DNA of 37,274 nt from an uncultured Mucilaginibacter sp. (lineage in GTDB: Bacteria > Bacteroidota > Bacteroidia > Sphingobacteriales > Sphingobacteriaceae), in the NCBI RefSeq assembly GCF_946479965.1, contig NZ_CAMLHX010000039.1, positions 1 through 37,274 on the forward strand. Reading direction: 5' to 3'. The translations under genes were made by a program, and so were the position numbers. The notes under the pieces are model-generated. The model did no database searches and was not told the origin of the DNA. It was given only the letters and a program-made list of their open reading frames with translations. This document shows positions 8,733 to 17,634 of the stretch, piece after piece; position 1 is the stretch's first letter; every line of letters begins with the position of its first letter.

Positions 8733-8757
8733 GTTTATTTAACTTAGTGAAATAAAC
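8733..8757. terminator. Hairpin after the WD40 gene, possible weak terminator
   Basis: GTTTATTT (8733-8740) pairs with AAATAAAC (8750-8757) around a 9-nt loop. It is A/T-rich and followed by CTT, not a U-tract, so termination would be weak. It lies 8 nt before the lipoprotein start. Confidence 0.3.
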
Positions 8758-8765
8758 CTTGCCAA

Positions 8766-9752
8766 ATGCCATTTACAATTTACAAAAACCTCAGATACAG
8801 TCTGGTTATTACACTAATCTTTTTAATGGGCTGCGAGTCAGTACCCGTTAAAACAGGTGTGTGGAAGAACAAGGAAATCCCCGCAGATAAGGCGGAACAA
8901 CTTCGTCAATTGAATACCGACTTGTTCAAGGCAATAAAAACAGATAGGGACGATGCAGAGCTGCTTTGTTCCAAAGAGCTACTGGAGCAGAAAAATATAA
9001 GGGTACAGCTGGATCACGTTAAAAAGTTGCGCAATGAAAACGAATATACCTTGTTAAAAGACTACTACATTGTTAACAAAGGCATTTCTGAAGATGGTCT
9101 TACACCAATAGATAATCCTGATATTAACTACGTACCGCTGGCAAAGGAAATGTACCTGGCGTTTTTTATCCCCAAACAAACAAAAAATAAAGTAATGCTA
9201 ACCTTGGTCTATGCCAAATACAACATTGGCTGGAAAATAAACAACATAGCTATAGGCTACTATACACAGCAGGGCAAAACCGCCACCGAGTTGTTTGGAA
9301 TTGCAAAAAATGATTATGCTCAGGGCTATTTGGTTAACGCTATCAATAATATTATACTTGCAACAAACTGCTTATCAGGAAGCGCCTATCTAAAAGCAAC
9401 TAATGCTAAAGAAATAAAAGATTTTGCGCAAAAAATTATTGATGAAGCAAATTCAAAAATAACTTACCCAATAGTGCTTGCTAATATTAAATCGAGGCCG
9501 GCAATATTTTCTATCTCCAGTAACTCAAAGGAGGAAGGGGTTACTCAATACATATACTATCTTACTTCGTTAAAATTAACGGATAGCGCAGCGCTGAAAA
9601 AGGAAAACGAACAGGTTAAGCAACAACTACCCACAGTTTTCCCGGGAATTGATAAAGGCAAAAAGACTATGTATTACTCAGCCATGAATCAAAAGCCCAT
9701 TGTAGGTAAAAGCATTGACCATCTGGATTTTGAAGAAAAAATAAACAACTAA
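8766..9752 (+). CDS. Putative lipoprotein of unknown function
   Basis: A 328-residue protein whose N-terminus has two basic residues, a hydrophobic stretch and the lipobox FLMGC with C23 as the lipidated cysteine, so it should be anchored in the cell envelope. The mature part is lysine-rich and mostly alpha/beta; a segment around residues 60-165 resembles in style the NTF2-like or DUF-type domains of Bacteroidota lipoproteins but I recognise no family. Its 3' end overlaps that of the convergent NlpC/P60 gene by a few bases. Confidence 0.75.
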   Translation: MPFTIYKNLRYSLVITLIFLMGCESVPVKTGVWKNKEIPADKAEQLRQLNTDLFKAIKTDRDDAELLCSKELLEQKNIRVQLDHVKKLRNENEYTLLKDYYIVNKGISEDGLTPIDNPDINYVPLAKEMYLAFFIPKQTKNKVMLTLVYAKYNIGWKINNIAIGYYTQQGKTATELFGIAKNDYAQGYLVNAINNIILATNCLSGSAYLKATNAKEIKDFAQKIIDEANSKITYPIVLANIKSRPAIFSISSNSKEEGVTQYIYYLTSLKLTDSAALKKENEQVKQQLPTVFPGIDKGKKTMYYSAMNQKPIVGKSIDHLDFEEKINN

Positions 9753-10510
9753 AAATAGCGCCGTATTGATGCCAGTTGATGCGTATAACGTTTTAACTCA
9801 TCAGAGTAAATACCTGTATCGTCAATATTTTCCGTTTTTACTTTTCCTGATGCGTGGATGATGCAATCTTTATTAAGCAGAATACCCACGTGCACTATTT
9901 TTCCTGCTGTATTATTGAAAAAAGCCAGATCACCCATTCGTGATTCGGCAAGTGAATTAACCTGCTGCCCTTGCTGAGCCTGTAAACTTGCATCGCGTTT
10001 TAGCGCTATACCTTTCATCCGGAAAACAATTTGAGTTAAACCAGAGCAATCTATGCCAAAATGCGTTCGGCCACCCCACAAATAAGGGGTATTTATATAG
10101 GTTTTGGCTAATACATCTATATTTTCGTTCTCTCCTATTTGGCCTATTATTTCAAATTTTTCCCTATCCATGTAACAGGTAGTACCGTTTAAAAACGCCA
10201 ACGAACTGCCGGCGGGTAAATAAAGCACGCTATTATCCTTAATTTTCCATGCTTGTGTTATGGGGCGGTAAGTTAATTTTGGAGGATTACTACTTAATTG
10301 CTGATAAGCCATGTGCCCAAGCATTGCAAACTGCAGGCGTGCTATCCAACCTTCGTAACCATCATACGCCGATATGATGCGCACCCAGTTCTCTTTCCAT
10401 TCCAATATCTCAAAGGCTTCACCAAATAGCAACTGCGATACCTGCTCACTACGCTCATCAGCTTGGGCACGCATAGGTATTACCGCTAAATTGCAAATTC
10501 CGTATTCCAT
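9749..10510 (-). CDS. C40 (NlpC/P60) peptidase with N-terminal SH3 region, YkfC-like
   Basis: Probable gamma-D-glutamyl-L-diamino-acid endopeptidase acting on cell-wall peptides. The 253-residue protein has bacterial SH3-like modules over roughly 1-115 and an NlpC/P60 domain from about 130, with catalytic C155 in GIDCSGL, H207 in IVHVGI and a third polar residue at H219 (IIHASG). There is no signal peptide, and length and layout fit the cytoplasmic dipeptidyl-peptidase VI / YkfC group used in murein peptide recycling. The exact substrate is inference. It ends convergently against the lipoprotein gene. Confidence 0.88.
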   Translation of the reverse strand: MEYGICNLAVIPMRAQADERSEQVSQLLFGEAFEILEWKENWVRIISAYDGYEGWIARLQFAMLGHMAYQQLSSNPPKLTYRPITQAWKIKDNSVLYLPAGSSLAFLNGTTCYMDREKFEIIGQIGENENIDVLAKTYINTPYLWGGRTHFGIDCSGLTQIVFRMKGIALKRDASLQAQQGQQVNSLAESRMGDLAFFNNTAGKIVHVGILLNKDCIIHASGKVKTENIDDTGIYSDELKRYTHQLASIRRYF

Positions 10511-10578
10511 AGCAAAAAGAATCAGGCAGGGTTAAATTAGTTTGCTTGTACGTTAACTTCAAATAAATGTTTCAACAC

Positions 10579-10610
10579 AAAAAAAAGGGAACACATAATG
10601 CATTCCCTTT
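10579..10610 (-). terminator. Rho-independent terminator of the ferredoxin gene
   Basis: On the minus strand AAAGGGAA (complement of 10603-10610) pairs with TTCCCTTT (complement of 10584-10591) around an 11-nt loop, followed directly by a run of T. It sits 25 nt after the ferredoxin stop and separates it from the C40 peptidase downstream. Confidence 0.8.
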
Positions 10611-10634
10611 AATAACAATTAAATATCGTTAATA

Positions 10635-10988
10635 TTATTCATTCATATGCAGCCAATCCTTTTTGGCCAAAAGTTCTTCGCGCGTTTCGCGTACGTTCTC
10701 GTCGTCTACACAGCAATCAACCGGGCAAACCGCGGCACACTGGGGCTCATCATGAAAACCTACACACTCCGTGCACTTATCCGGAACTATATAATAAATA
10801 TCGTCAGACAGGGCAGCCTGTGTTTCTTCGGCATTAAGTGTAACACCATCGCCAAAATCAATAACTCCCCTTAAACCGGTACCATCCGAAAAACGCCAGG
10901 CAGCACCCGCGTCATATATCGCGTTATTTGGGCATTCCGGTTCGCAGGCTCCGCAGTTTATACATTCATCGGTGATTATAATCGCCAT
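10635..10988 (-). CDS. 2[4Fe-4S] ferredoxin
   Basis: A 117-residue electron carrier with two cluster motifs: C9-x2-C12-x2-C15-x3-C19-P and C72-x2-C75-x8-C84-x3-C88-P, with additional C92 and C93. The longer spacer inside the second motif is the Alvin/Azotobacter-type arrangement. About 50 residues separate the two modules, an insertion larger than in minimal clostridial ferredoxins. It is divergent from an acyl-CoA reductase gene; a functional link as electron donor is possible but not shown. Confidence 0.93.
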   Translation of the reverse strand: MAIIITDECINCGACEPECPNNAIYDAGAAWRFSDGTGLRGVIDFGDGVTLNAEETQAALSDDIYYIVPDKCTECVGFHDEPQCAAVCPVDCCVDDENVRETREELLAKKDWLHMNE

Positions 10989-11015
10989 ATTTAAAAAAAA
11001 TCTTAAATTCTAATT

Positions 11016-11046
11016 TACCTTTGTAGCTAAATAAGTCGCAAATATA
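11016..11046. promoter_or_regulatory. Divergent -7 boxes for ferredoxin and acyl-CoA reductase
   Basis: TACCTTTG at 11016-11023 on the plus strand and TATATTTG at 11046-11039 on the minus strand both match TAnnTTTG. Neither has a convincing TTTG element upstream. The plus start site would be near 11030, about 57 nt before the acyl-CoA reductase ATG, which excludes no codon of that gene; the two promoters overlap back to back. Confidence 0.45.
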
Positions 11047-11086
11047 AACAAAAAAAGAATTGGAGAGTTTCAATACTAACATATAT

Positions 11087-12130
11087 ATGTCAAAAATACA
11101 CCCGGCCGATCTGGTAAATATCTTTTCTGAACTGGGCACCCAACTGCAAAAACCCAATGAGCAGCTGCAAATGCTTATTCAACAGGAACAATTTCACAAC
11201 GCATGGTTTACCCCTGCTAACGTTGAACGGGCCATTTTATCAATAGGGCAAATGCTAAAAGCCGATAAAATTGAGCAATGGCTAATCAATTACGATCTGA
11301 GCAAAACGCAGGATGAAAAAAAAGTGGGGCTCATATTGGCCGGTAACATTCCCCTGGTGGGTTTTCATGATGTGCTTTGTGTGCTGGCCAGCGGGCATCA
11401 TGCGTTAATTAAAGCATCAGCACAAGATGCAAGATTGGTAAGGCATGTATTAAATATGTTGGCCACAATTGATCCTCGTTTTTCGGATAAGTATAGTTTT
11501 GTTGACAGGCTTAAAGATTTTGACGCTGTTATTGCTACCGGCAGCGATAATTCATCGCGGTACTTTGAATACTACTTTGGTAAAGTACCACACATCATCC
11601 GCAAAAACCGAAATAGTATAGCGGTACTAACAGGCGATGAAACGATTGAAGAATTGAACCTTTTGGGGCATGATATTTTTGATTATTTTGGGCTGGGGTG
11701 CCGTAACGTTTCAAAACTGTTGCTACCTAGAGGTTATGATATCGGTACATTTTTCAGGCCGATAGAAACTTATCAACCCATTATAAATCACCACAAATAC
11801 AACAACAACTACGATTACAACAAATCTATATACCTGGTAAACAGCGAAAAACATTATGATAATGGCTTTTTATTGCTGAAAGAGAGCGATGGACTGGCAT
11901 CACCCCTGGCCGTTTTATATTATGAGTATTATGATACTTTGGCAGATGCCGAAGCTGTTGTGAATGCAAACAGCGAAAAAATACAATGTGTAGTTTGCAT
12001 TTCGCCGCTAAAACTGAACAGCCAGGTGGTTAACCCCGGCCAAAGCCAGCAACCACAACTATGGGATTATGCCGATGGTGTAGATACAATGGAATTCTTG
12101 GTGGGATTAAGCGAAAAGCAAAAAGACTAA
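11087..12130 (+). CDS. Acyl-CoA reductase, LuxC family
   Basis: About 347 residues, matching the LuxC-type acyl-CoA reductase family (aldehyde-dehydrogenase fold, NADPH-dependent reduction of acyl groups to aldehyde). Features seen are VGLILAGNIPLVGFHDVLCVL near the N-terminal third, the AVIATGSDNSSRYFEYYF segment, and GLGCRNVSKLLLPRG carrying the likely catalytic cysteine. ATG 11087 is preferred to a TTG at 11060. No luxD or luxE and no luciferase genes are present, so bioluminescence is not implied. Its stop is about 100 nt before the small protein and ftsE. Confidence 0.85.
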   Translation: MSKIHPADLVNIFSELGTQLQKPNEQLQMLIQQEQFHNAWFTPANVERAILSIGQMLKADKIEQWLINYDLSKTQDEKKVGLILAGNIPLVGFHDVLCVLASGHHALIKASAQDARLVRHVLNMLATIDPRFSDKYSFVDRLKDFDAVIATGSDNSSRYFEYYFGKVPHIIRKNRNSIAVLTGDETIEELNLLGHDIFDYFGLGCRNVSKLLLPRGYDIGTFFRPIETYQPIINHHKYNNNYDYNKSIYLVNSEKHYDNGFLLLKESDGLASPLAVLYYEYYDTLADAEAVVNANSEKIQCVVCISPLKLNSQVVNPGQSQQPQLWDYADGVDTMEFLVGLSEKQKD

Positions 12131-12231
12131 AGCTGAAAGCATGTTATAAATTTGGGCAAAGCTTTCAGTTAAAAAAGATAAATTTGAAAACAAAAAAAAG
12201 CTTTTAGCTTTATGCTTTCAGCTTTCAGCTC
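12131..12231. repeat. AGCTGAAAGC-type repeat cluster
   Basis: CTGAAAGC at 12133-12140 pairs with GCTTTCAG at 12161-12168, and further GCTTTCAGCT-like units follow in tandem between 12200 and 12231. The same GCTGAAAG word occurs after dnaJ at 15157-15164. Another dispersed intergenic repeat type. Confidence 0.55.
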
Positions 12232-12234
12232 AAA

Positions 12235-12438
12235 ATGTATATAATAAAAGTAAAAGGCGTTGCCAAAATACCCGACTATGTGCAGCTACGCGACGATGAG
12301 TTTACGCTGCTGGCTTATTTTAGGGTTGACAGGCCCGAAAAATCATTAGATAAAGTGGGGTTGACGCATAAGGCTGAATATATAATGAATGTAATAAAGG
12401 AGTTGCCTTTCGGGCAGATCTTAAAATTAGATTTCTAA
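12235..12438 (+). CDS. Small conserved-looking protein upstream of ftsE, unknown function
   Basis: A 67-residue protein with balanced charge and no signal peptide or membrane segment, six nt from the ftsE start. The sequence reads like a compact alpha/beta domain (YIIKVKGVAKIP, then LRDDEFTLLAYFR, then a C-terminal helix and strand). I have an impression of similar small proteins next to ftsE in other Bacteroidota, sometimes given a fructose-6-phosphate aldolase label, which is implausible at this length. Function unknown. Confidence 0.72.
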   Translation: MYIIKVKGVAKIPDYVQLRDDEFTLLAYFRVDRPEKSLDKVGLTHKAEYIMNVIKELPFGQILKLDF

Positions 12439-12444
12439 AACATC

Positions 12445-13134
12445 ATGATAGGAACATCAATTATCAAATTAAACAATGTTGATATTTTTCAGCAGAAAAA
12501 CAAAGTACTCTCTAAAGTAAACCTGCATATTGACAAAGGCGATTTTGTTTGGTTGATAGGCCAAACCGGATCAGGCAAAAGCAGTTTGCTTAAAGTAATA
12601 TACGGAGATCTACCGCTAATAGCCGGCGAAGGCCATGCATGTGGCTATAGTTTATTTAAACTGGCCGAAAGAGATATTCCTTTTCTGCGCCGCAAACTGG
12701 GTATCGTTTTCCAGGATTTTCAGTTGCTGACTGACCGTTCTGTTGAGCAAAACCTGCAATTTGTAATGCGTGCTACCGGTTGGACAGATGCAAAATTAAT
12801 TACCGACCGCACCCTTGACGTTTTGGAGAAGGTTGGCCTGCGCTCTAAATTGAAAAAAATGCCGCACGAGCTATCTGGCGGCGAGCAGCAGCGCGTTGTT
12901 ATAGCACGCGCCTTGCTTAATGATCCTGAAATTATTTTGGCTGATGAACCTACGGGCAACCTTGATCCTGAAACATCAGAAGAAATAGTTTTACTATTGA
13001 AACAGATCAGCCAATCGGGCACCGCAGTAGTAATTGCTACGCACGATTATCATATTATCCGCACGTTCCCATCGCGCATAATTAAATGCGAAGCTGGTAA
13101 AGTGTTGGAGGATGTGCAATTGGCGCAGGTTTAG
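12445..13134 (+). CDS. ftsE: Cell-division ATP-binding protein FtsE
   Basis: ABC-type ATPase of the FtsEX complex, which controls periplasmic murein hydrolases at the division site. The 229-residue protein has Walker A GQTGSGKSS (about 39-47), Q-loop VFQDFQLL, signature LSGGEQQRVVIARAL, Walker B IILADEPTGNLD and the H-loop ATHDYHI. The FtsE assignment rests on the short length and the FQDF and DEPTGNLD segments typical of FtsE/LolD-like ATPases. No ftsX lies in the window, so LolD or MacB-type use cannot be fully excluded. Confidence 0.82.
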   Translation: MIGTSIIKLNNVDIFQQKNKVLSKVNLHIDKGDFVWLIGQTGSGKSSLLKVIYGDLPLIAGEGHACGYSLFKLAERDIPFLRRKLGIVFQDFQLLTDRSVEQNLQFVMRATGWTDAKLITDRTLDVLEKVGLRSKLKKMPHELSGGEQQRVVIARALLNDPEIILADEPTGNLDPETSEEIVLLLKQISQSGTAVVIATHDYHIIRTFPSRIIKCEAGKVLEDVQLAQV

Positions 13135-13147
13135 TTTGTTCTTACAA

Positions 13148-13196
13148 CCAATAAACAATAGCGATGGGTTTAAAACCCATCGCTATTGTTTATTGG
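13148..13196. terminator. Perfect 49-bp palindrome after ftsE
   Basis: Two 24-nt arms around a single central A (13172) are exact reverse complements, reading CCAATAAACAATAGCGATGG at the left end. The inner part, GCGATGGGTTT/AAACCCATCGC, is G/C-rich and the outer part ends in TGTTTATTGG. It sits 14 nt after the ftsE stop and is symmetric, so it could end transcription from either side, though it has no long U-tract. Confidence 0.7.
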
Positions 13197-13270
13197 AGAC
13201 TGCATTCACACTGCCAACTGTATACCGCTACTGTCAACTTCCTCCTGTCACCTTGTCGGTTTTTAACTAA

Positions 13271-13286
13271 TGGCAAGGTACTTGTT
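13271..13286 (+). promoter_or_regulatory. Possible sigma-54-type promoter of grpE-dnaJ
   Basis: TGGCAAGGTACTTGTT matches the TGGCAC-N5-TTGCW consensus at spacing and at all but two informative positions. Initiation about 12 nt downstream would fall near 13297, just before ATG 13301 and 19 nt before ATG 13316. No TAnnTTTG box is seen in the gap. Tentative. Confidence 0.35.
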
Positions 13287-13300
13287 TGGCACTATTAGCT

Positions 13301-13873
13301 ATGAATTTTAACGACATGTTGAAGAAAAAGAAGACAGATAACCCGGCATCGCCTGAAGTTACCCAAGAGGGTATTGACAATAATGCAGTTGAGACTGAAC
13401 AACAGGCAGACGAGAATGCACAATCTGCCGAGGAAGTTCTGAAAGAAGAACTGGCACTAGCCAACGACAAATACCTGCGCTTATTTGCCGAGTTTGACAA
13501 CTTTAGGCGCCGTACCGTAAAGGAACGCGAAGAAGCACGTAAAACCGAAGGCAAAGATGTAATAACCGCTTTATTACCGGTATTGGACGATTTTGAACGT
13601 GCCTTAAAGGCTACCGAAAACGCTACCGATGTAGCACCGGTTAGAGAAGGTGTTATGCTGATACAAAACAAGCTAAAAAATGCGCTTACCCAGAAGGGTC
13701 TTGTGCCCATGGAATCAATAGGCACCGAGTTTGATGCCGACATCCACGAAGCTATAACCAACATACCTGCTCCTACTGATGATATGAAGGGGAAGGTAAT
13801 TGATGAAATGGAAAAAGGTTATTATCTTAACGACAAAGTTATACGCTTTGCCAAGGTAATTGTAGGAGCTTAG
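13301..13873 (+). CDS. grpE: Nucleotide exchange factor GrpE
   Basis: Co-chaperone that releases ADP from DnaK. The 190-residue protein has a charged, disordered N-terminus (about 1-45), a long coiled-coil helix (about 45-95 with KYLRLFAEFDNFRRR), and the C-terminal beta-wing domain with the family motif NDKVIRFAKVIV. Starts at 13301 or 13316 are both possible; a TTG at 13286 is unlikely. It is followed by dnaJ on the same strand; dnaK is not in the window. Confidence 0.95.
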   Translation: MNFNDMLKKKKTDNPASPEVTQEGIDNNAVETEQQADENAQSAEEVLKEELALANDKYLRLFAEFDNFRRRTVKEREEARKTEGKDVITALLPVLDDFERALKATENATDVAPVREGVMLIQNKLKNALTQKGLVPMESIGTEFDADIHEAITNIPAPTDDMKGKVIDEMEKGYYLNDKVIRFAKVIVGA

Positions 13874-13886
13874 TTAATGTCGGATT

Positions 13887-13970
13887 TCGGATGTTCAACT
13901 TCGAATTTGTTTTGAATGTCCGACCGAATAAAGAGTTAAAAATTCGAAATTGAAAATTCGAAATTCGAAA
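13887..13970. repeat. Repeat-rich gap between grpE and dnaJ
   Basis: TCGGATGTTCAA (13887-13898) pairs with TTGAATGTCCGA (13912-13923) at 10 of 12 positions, and the remainder to 13970 carries three AATTCGAAA-like units in tandem. No promoter box is evident, so the two genes are probably cotranscribed through it. Confidence 0.55.
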
Positions 13971-13980
13971 TAAAAAAAAC

Positions 13981-15141
13981 ATGTCTAAAAGAGATTATTA
14001 CGATATACTTGGCGTTTCAAAGGGTGCCGACGCGGAAGAGATAAAAAAAGCCTATCGTAAAATGGCTATTAAATATCACCCGGATAAAAACGAGGGTGAT
14101 AAAGCCGCCGAAGAAAAATTTAAAGAAGCTGCCGAAGCTTATGAGGTTTTAAGTAACCCCGAAAAGCGCCAACGCTACAACCAGTTTGGCCATGCGGCCA
14201 ACGCGCAATCTGCCAGTGGCGGCGGTTACGGCGGTGGCGGCATGAATATGGAAGACATATTCAGTCAGTTTGGCGATATTTTTGGCGGCGGCAGTCCGTT
14301 TGATGGCTTTTTTGGTGGAGGCGGACAACAACGTGGTGGCCGTAGAGTGGCACGGGGCAGCAACCTGCGTATTAAAGTGCGTTTAAGCTTAGAAGAAATA
14401 GCCAACGGCACCGAAAAGAAGATAAAAGTAAACAAACAGGTACATTGCAATACTTGTGATGGTACGGGTGCAAAAGATAAATCATCATTTCAAACCTGTA
14501 AAACCTGTGGTGGCCAGGGCGCGGTGCGCAGGGTGACCAATACCATATTGGGCCAGATGCAAACTACCAGCACCTGCCCTACCTGTAATGGCGAAGGATC
14601 TGTTATTACTTCAAAATGTAATGTATGCCACGGCGATGGTGTTGTACGTGGCGAAGAAACCATTACATTAAACGTACCGGCAGGTGTTAGCGAAGGCATG
14701 CAGTTAAGCATGAGCGGCAAAGGTAACGCAGCGCCACGCGGCGGTGTACCCGGCGATCTGATCATCCTGATTGAAGAGATACCGCACGAAACTTTAAAGC
14801 GCGATGGCAGCAACGTGATCTATGATCTGCACATCACCTTTATTGACGCTGCTTTGGGTACAAGTATTGAAATACCAACAATAGACGGAAAAGCTAAGAT
14901 AAAGATTGATCCCGGAACACAGGGTGGCAGGATCCTCCGTTTAAAGGGCAAAGGCGTACCCGAGGTTAACTCTTATCACCGCGGTGACCAACTGATCCAC
15001 ATAAACATATGGACGCCTAAGGCGCTTAGTAATGAAGAACGTGCCTTGTTAGAGAAATTACAAAACTCACCAAACTTTAAACCCAACCCGGGCAAGAACG
15101 AGAAAAGTTTCTTTGAACGGATGAAGGAATATTTTGAATAG
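13981..15141 (+). CDS. dnaJ: Chaperone DnaJ
   Basis: Hsp40 that delivers clients to DnaK and stimulates its ATPase. The 386-residue type I protein shows all parts in order: J domain (1-70, with the HPD motif in KYHPDKN), Gly/Phe-rich linker (about 75-125), a zinc domain with four CxxCxGxG units ([32 protein letters not shown]) and the C-terminal substrate-binding domains. A terminator follows 26 nt after the stop. Confidence 0.98.
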   Translation: MSKRDYYDILGVSKGADAEEIKKAYRKMAIKYHPDKNEGDKAAEEKFKEAAEAYEVLSNPEKRQRYNQFGHAANAQSASGGGYGGGGMNMEDIFSQFGDIFGGGSPFDGFFGGGGQQRGGRRVARGSNLRIKVRLSLEEIANGTEKKIKVNKQVHCNTCDGTGAKDKSSFQTCKTCGGQGAVRRVTNTILGQMQTTSTCPTCNGEGSVITSKCNVCHGDGVVRGEETITLNVPAGVSEGMQLSMSGKGNAAPRGGVPGDLIILIEEIPHETLKRDGSNVIYDLHITFIDAALGTSIEIPTIDGKAKIKIDPGTQGGRILRLKGKGVPEVNSYHRGDQLIHINIWTPKALSNEERALLEKLQNSPNFKPNPGKNEKSFFERMKEYFE

Positions 15142-15166
15142 AGGCGAAAGGTAAAAGCTGAAAGAT

Positions 15167-15202
15167 AAAAGGCCCGAGATTGTTAGGATTTCGGGCTTTT
15201 TT
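15167..15202 (+). terminator. Rho-independent terminator of grpE-dnaJ
   Basis: GCCCGA (15172-15177) pairs with TCGGGC (15191-15196), the helix extended by AAAAG/CTTTT, followed by six T residues. Confidence 0.85.
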
Positions 15203-15235
15203 GTATCTTCATTTCAGCAACCAACCTTAATATTA

Positions 15236-15847
15236 ATGAAAATAACTCCTAAACATACTTACACAGTTATTTTACTAAATGCGTTGAGTATTATTATCAC
15301 AATAATAACTACCGCAGCTAACAGAAGCGCTATAATTGTAAGTGACATCATATACAAAACACTCTCTTATGTCTCCGCAATTACAACGTTGTATATCTTG
15401 CTTTACCTGCTATTTGCCTTTAAATATTTCGACAATAAAAAACGATTCGTTGGATTTGGACTTTTTATTGCTGTTACAGCAGCCTTACCTTTTTTAATGC
15501 CTCACAATCCCAGTTTAATAAAAACGAGATGGGGTGTCGCATTTGCTGTTTTGGGTATATTATTGTTCATAAACATTTGTTATCTCACTATTATCTCTTT
15601 AAAAATCACCTATCGTCCGCTGGCCATTGCTTATTTTGTATTTTTTTTAAGTTTGATAATAGTTATTCTACTTCCAATGGTAATGCCATTAATATTGGTT
15701 TATCTTGAGCGACAACCTGATGGTTATCTTTATATTATGCATTTCGTCACTTTTGTTCCGCCGCTTATGCGCTTTGTCGTTCTTTATCAGATTAATATGG
15801 GCTTAAAACACCTTGATGGTAAAGAACGGGAATCAATATATATATAG
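15236..15847 (+). CDS. Multi-spanning membrane protein, unknown family
   Basis: The 203-residue product is strongly hydrophobic, with about six predicted membrane segments (near 8-28, 45-64, 72-90, 103-121, 132-157 and 165-185) and no recognisable catalytic motif. Short basic loops and a C-terminal tail KHLDGKERESIYI suggest a small integral inner-membrane protein. It lies between two terminators, so it is probably a single-gene transcript. I do not recognise it. Confidence 0.72.
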   Translation: MKITPKHTYTVILLNALSIIITIITTAANRSAIIVSDIIYKTLSYVSAITTLYILLYLLFAFKYFDNKKRFVGFGLFIAVTAALPFLMPHNPSLIKTRWGVAFAVLGILLFINICYLTIISLKITYRPLAIAYFVFFLSLIIVILLPMVMPLILVYLERQPDGYLYIMHFVTFVPPLMRFVVLYQINMGLKHLDGKERESIYI

Positions 15848-15852
15848 AAATT

Positions 15853-15887
15853 AAAAGGCCCGAAATTCAGTAAATTCCGAGCCTTTT
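15853..15887. terminator. Bidirectional terminator between convergent genes
   Basis: AAAAGGC (15853-15859) pairs with GCCTTTT (15881-15887); the inner CGAAATT and AATTCCG pair with one mismatch. T-runs on both strands let it serve the membrane-protein gene and the convergent DinB-like gene. Confidence 0.75.
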
Positions 15888-15911
15888 AATTAGTATTATT
15901 AATATTTCGAT

Positions 15912-16412
15912 TTATTGCGCAATCACCTCCTCAGTCAAAAACACCAATTGCCCGCGGTGGTAATTTTCATGACTGGCACGGCTTAGCAACACGTTCAGCT
16001 TGTTGCGGTGCGGCTCTTTAGCAAAGTCTTCGGGAGAAACACTCATGTGGCGGTCTAACCACCAATCGTTGTCTTTAGTGGCAAACTCAGCGGTTAGTTT
16101 GGCATTGATGGCATCCCATTTTGCCCTTAGCTCGTTAATATCCACCTGGTAGTTAATTTTAGTCTCGCTTTCGCCAATAAAGGGCTCCAGCTCCGGGAAC
16201 TTTTTATCGCCTAAACCTAAAATGGTAAATAAACCATCAGACACGGCCACCAAATGGGCTAACAGGTACAAGCCGCTGTTACGGCCCGGCGCTACTTTGC
16301 CGGCGTAGACTTGGTCGGGATATTTATTAAAAAGCTGGGTGATCTGTTGGTTATTGCTTTCCCAAAACTGAATGATCTGTTTTATGGGTTGTGAGATTTC
16401 TTTGTTTTCCAT
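15912..16412 (-). CDS. DinB-superfamily four-helix protein
   Basis: A 166-residue protein of the DinB/YfiT-like fold. The expected metal triad is visible as H53 (LLAHLV), H148 and H152 (SHENYHRGQL). Family members are often thiol-dependent transferases or stress proteins, but the substrate here is unknown. ATG at 16412 is the natural start and a terminator follows the gene. Confidence 0.85.
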   Translation of the reverse strand: MENKEISQPIKQIIQFWESNNQQITQLFNKYPDQVYAGKVAPGRNSGLYLLAHLVAVSDGLFTILGLGDKKFPELEPFIGESETKINYQVDINELRAKWDAINAKLTAEFATKDNDWWLDRHMSVSPEDFAKEPHRNKLNVLLSRASHENYHRGQLVFLTEEVIAQ

Positions 16413-16492
16413 AGTACAATATTAGGCACCTTAATGTTAAATGCAAGTAAGTAGCATTTATTTGATACAACGGTGACGAAACAGAATCTATA

Positions 16493-17632
16493 TTACTTTT
16501 TAGGCGATACTGCCAGCATATGCCCGATTTCTGTCCCCATACGAACTAAGTTAGCCAGGGTATCTTGTATGGCAGTCGACATATCCGCAGGGCCATTACC
16601 GATAGCTTGTAGCACATCGAAATATTTGCGGAGATCTTTATCATCGTCAAGAGGCACTTTACCCGCCACACCAATTACCGGCAAATTGTATCTCTTAGCC
16701 ATTACAGCAACACCAAACGGACCTTTGCCTTGTAGGGTTTGATTGTCAATGCTCCCCTCGCCTGTTATTACTATATCAGCTTTTTGTAAGGAATGATCAA
16801 AGCCGGTAAGTTGCAGGAAATATTCAATGCCATTTACCAATCGGGCATTTAAATAAGCGTGTATGCCTGCAGTCGCGCCGCCTGCCGCGCCGCCATATTT
16901 AATTTCGGCGATGTTGACGCCCGTTTGATTGAGGGTAACTGCTGCAAAATTTGAAAGAAAGTCATCTAACAATTTTACCTGCTCGGGCCCCGCTCCTTTC
17001 TGCGGACCGAATACTGCCGCCGCTCCGTTTTCGCCTAAAAGCTTATTGTCCACATCGCAAACCACAATTATTTCGCAATCTTTTATCCGGTTGTCCAAAC
17101 CACTTCTATCAACAGTGGTCATACGCAGCAGTTCTTGGGGGATGGGTTTTAAAACTTTGCTATCAGCATCCAAAAAATTTACACCTAAAGCATTCAGAAT
17201 TCCGCAGCCACCGTCAACCGTTGCCGAGCCGCCCATGGCCAAAATAATTTTGTTAACGCCTCTGTCCAGCGCTATCTTCATCATTTGCCCGGTGCCGAAA
17301 GACGAAGCTTGCATGGGTGCCAACTCATCGGCCTTTAACAAACGTAATCCCGATGCATTGGCCATTTCAACTACCGCGGTTCTGCCGCCATCAATCAAAC
17401 CAAAAGTGGAGTTAATTGGCCGACCAAGCGGGTCGTTTAGCTCAACATCTACCCAAACGCCATTGCACTTTTTAATGATAAGTTCTGCGGTACCATCACC
17501 ACCATCTGCTATAGGAAAACACTCCATAGTGCAATCAAGGGGACTGTTTTGCAAGCCTTGTTGTATAGCTTGCGCCACCTCCGTCGCGGTAGCACTATTT
17601 TTAAAAGCATTGGGGGCGATGAGGATATGCAT
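16493..17632 (-). CDS. Glycerate kinase (GarK/GlxK family)
   Basis: ATP-dependent kinase of D-glycerate, giving 2-phosphoglycerate in the known bacterial type-1 family. The 379-residue length and the motifs IAPNAFKNSATA (N-terminus), ADGGDGTAE, GGSATVDGGCGIL and GEGSIDNQTLQGK are all as expected. It starts 2 nt after the stop of the upstream glycosidase gene, so the two should be cotranscribed and coupled. The product position (2- versus 3-phosphate) is from family knowledge. Confidence 0.94.
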   Translation of the reverse strand: MHILIAPNAFKNSATATEVAQAIQQGLQNSPLDCTMECFPIADGGDGTAELIIKKCNGVWVDVELNDPLGRPINSTFGLIDGGRTAVVEMANASGLRLLKADELAPMQASSFGTGQMMKIALDRGVNKIILAMGGSATVDGGCGILNALGVNFLDADSKVLKPIPQELLRMTTVDRSGLDNRIKDCEIIVVCDVDNKLLGENGAAAVFGPQKGAGPEQVKLLDDFLSNFAAVTLNQTGVNIAEIKYGGAAGGATAGIHAYLNARLVNGIEYFLQLTGFDHSLQKADIVITGEGSIDNQTLQGKGPFGVAVMAKRYNLPVIGVAGKVPLDDDKDLRKYFDVLQAIGNGPADMSTAIQDTLANLVRMGTEIGHMLAVSPKK

Positions 17633-17634
17633 AA

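Noticed and set aside
11087..12130. Bioluminescence (lux) system
   Set aside because: Only the LuxC-type reductase is present; no luxA, luxB, luxD or luxE follows.
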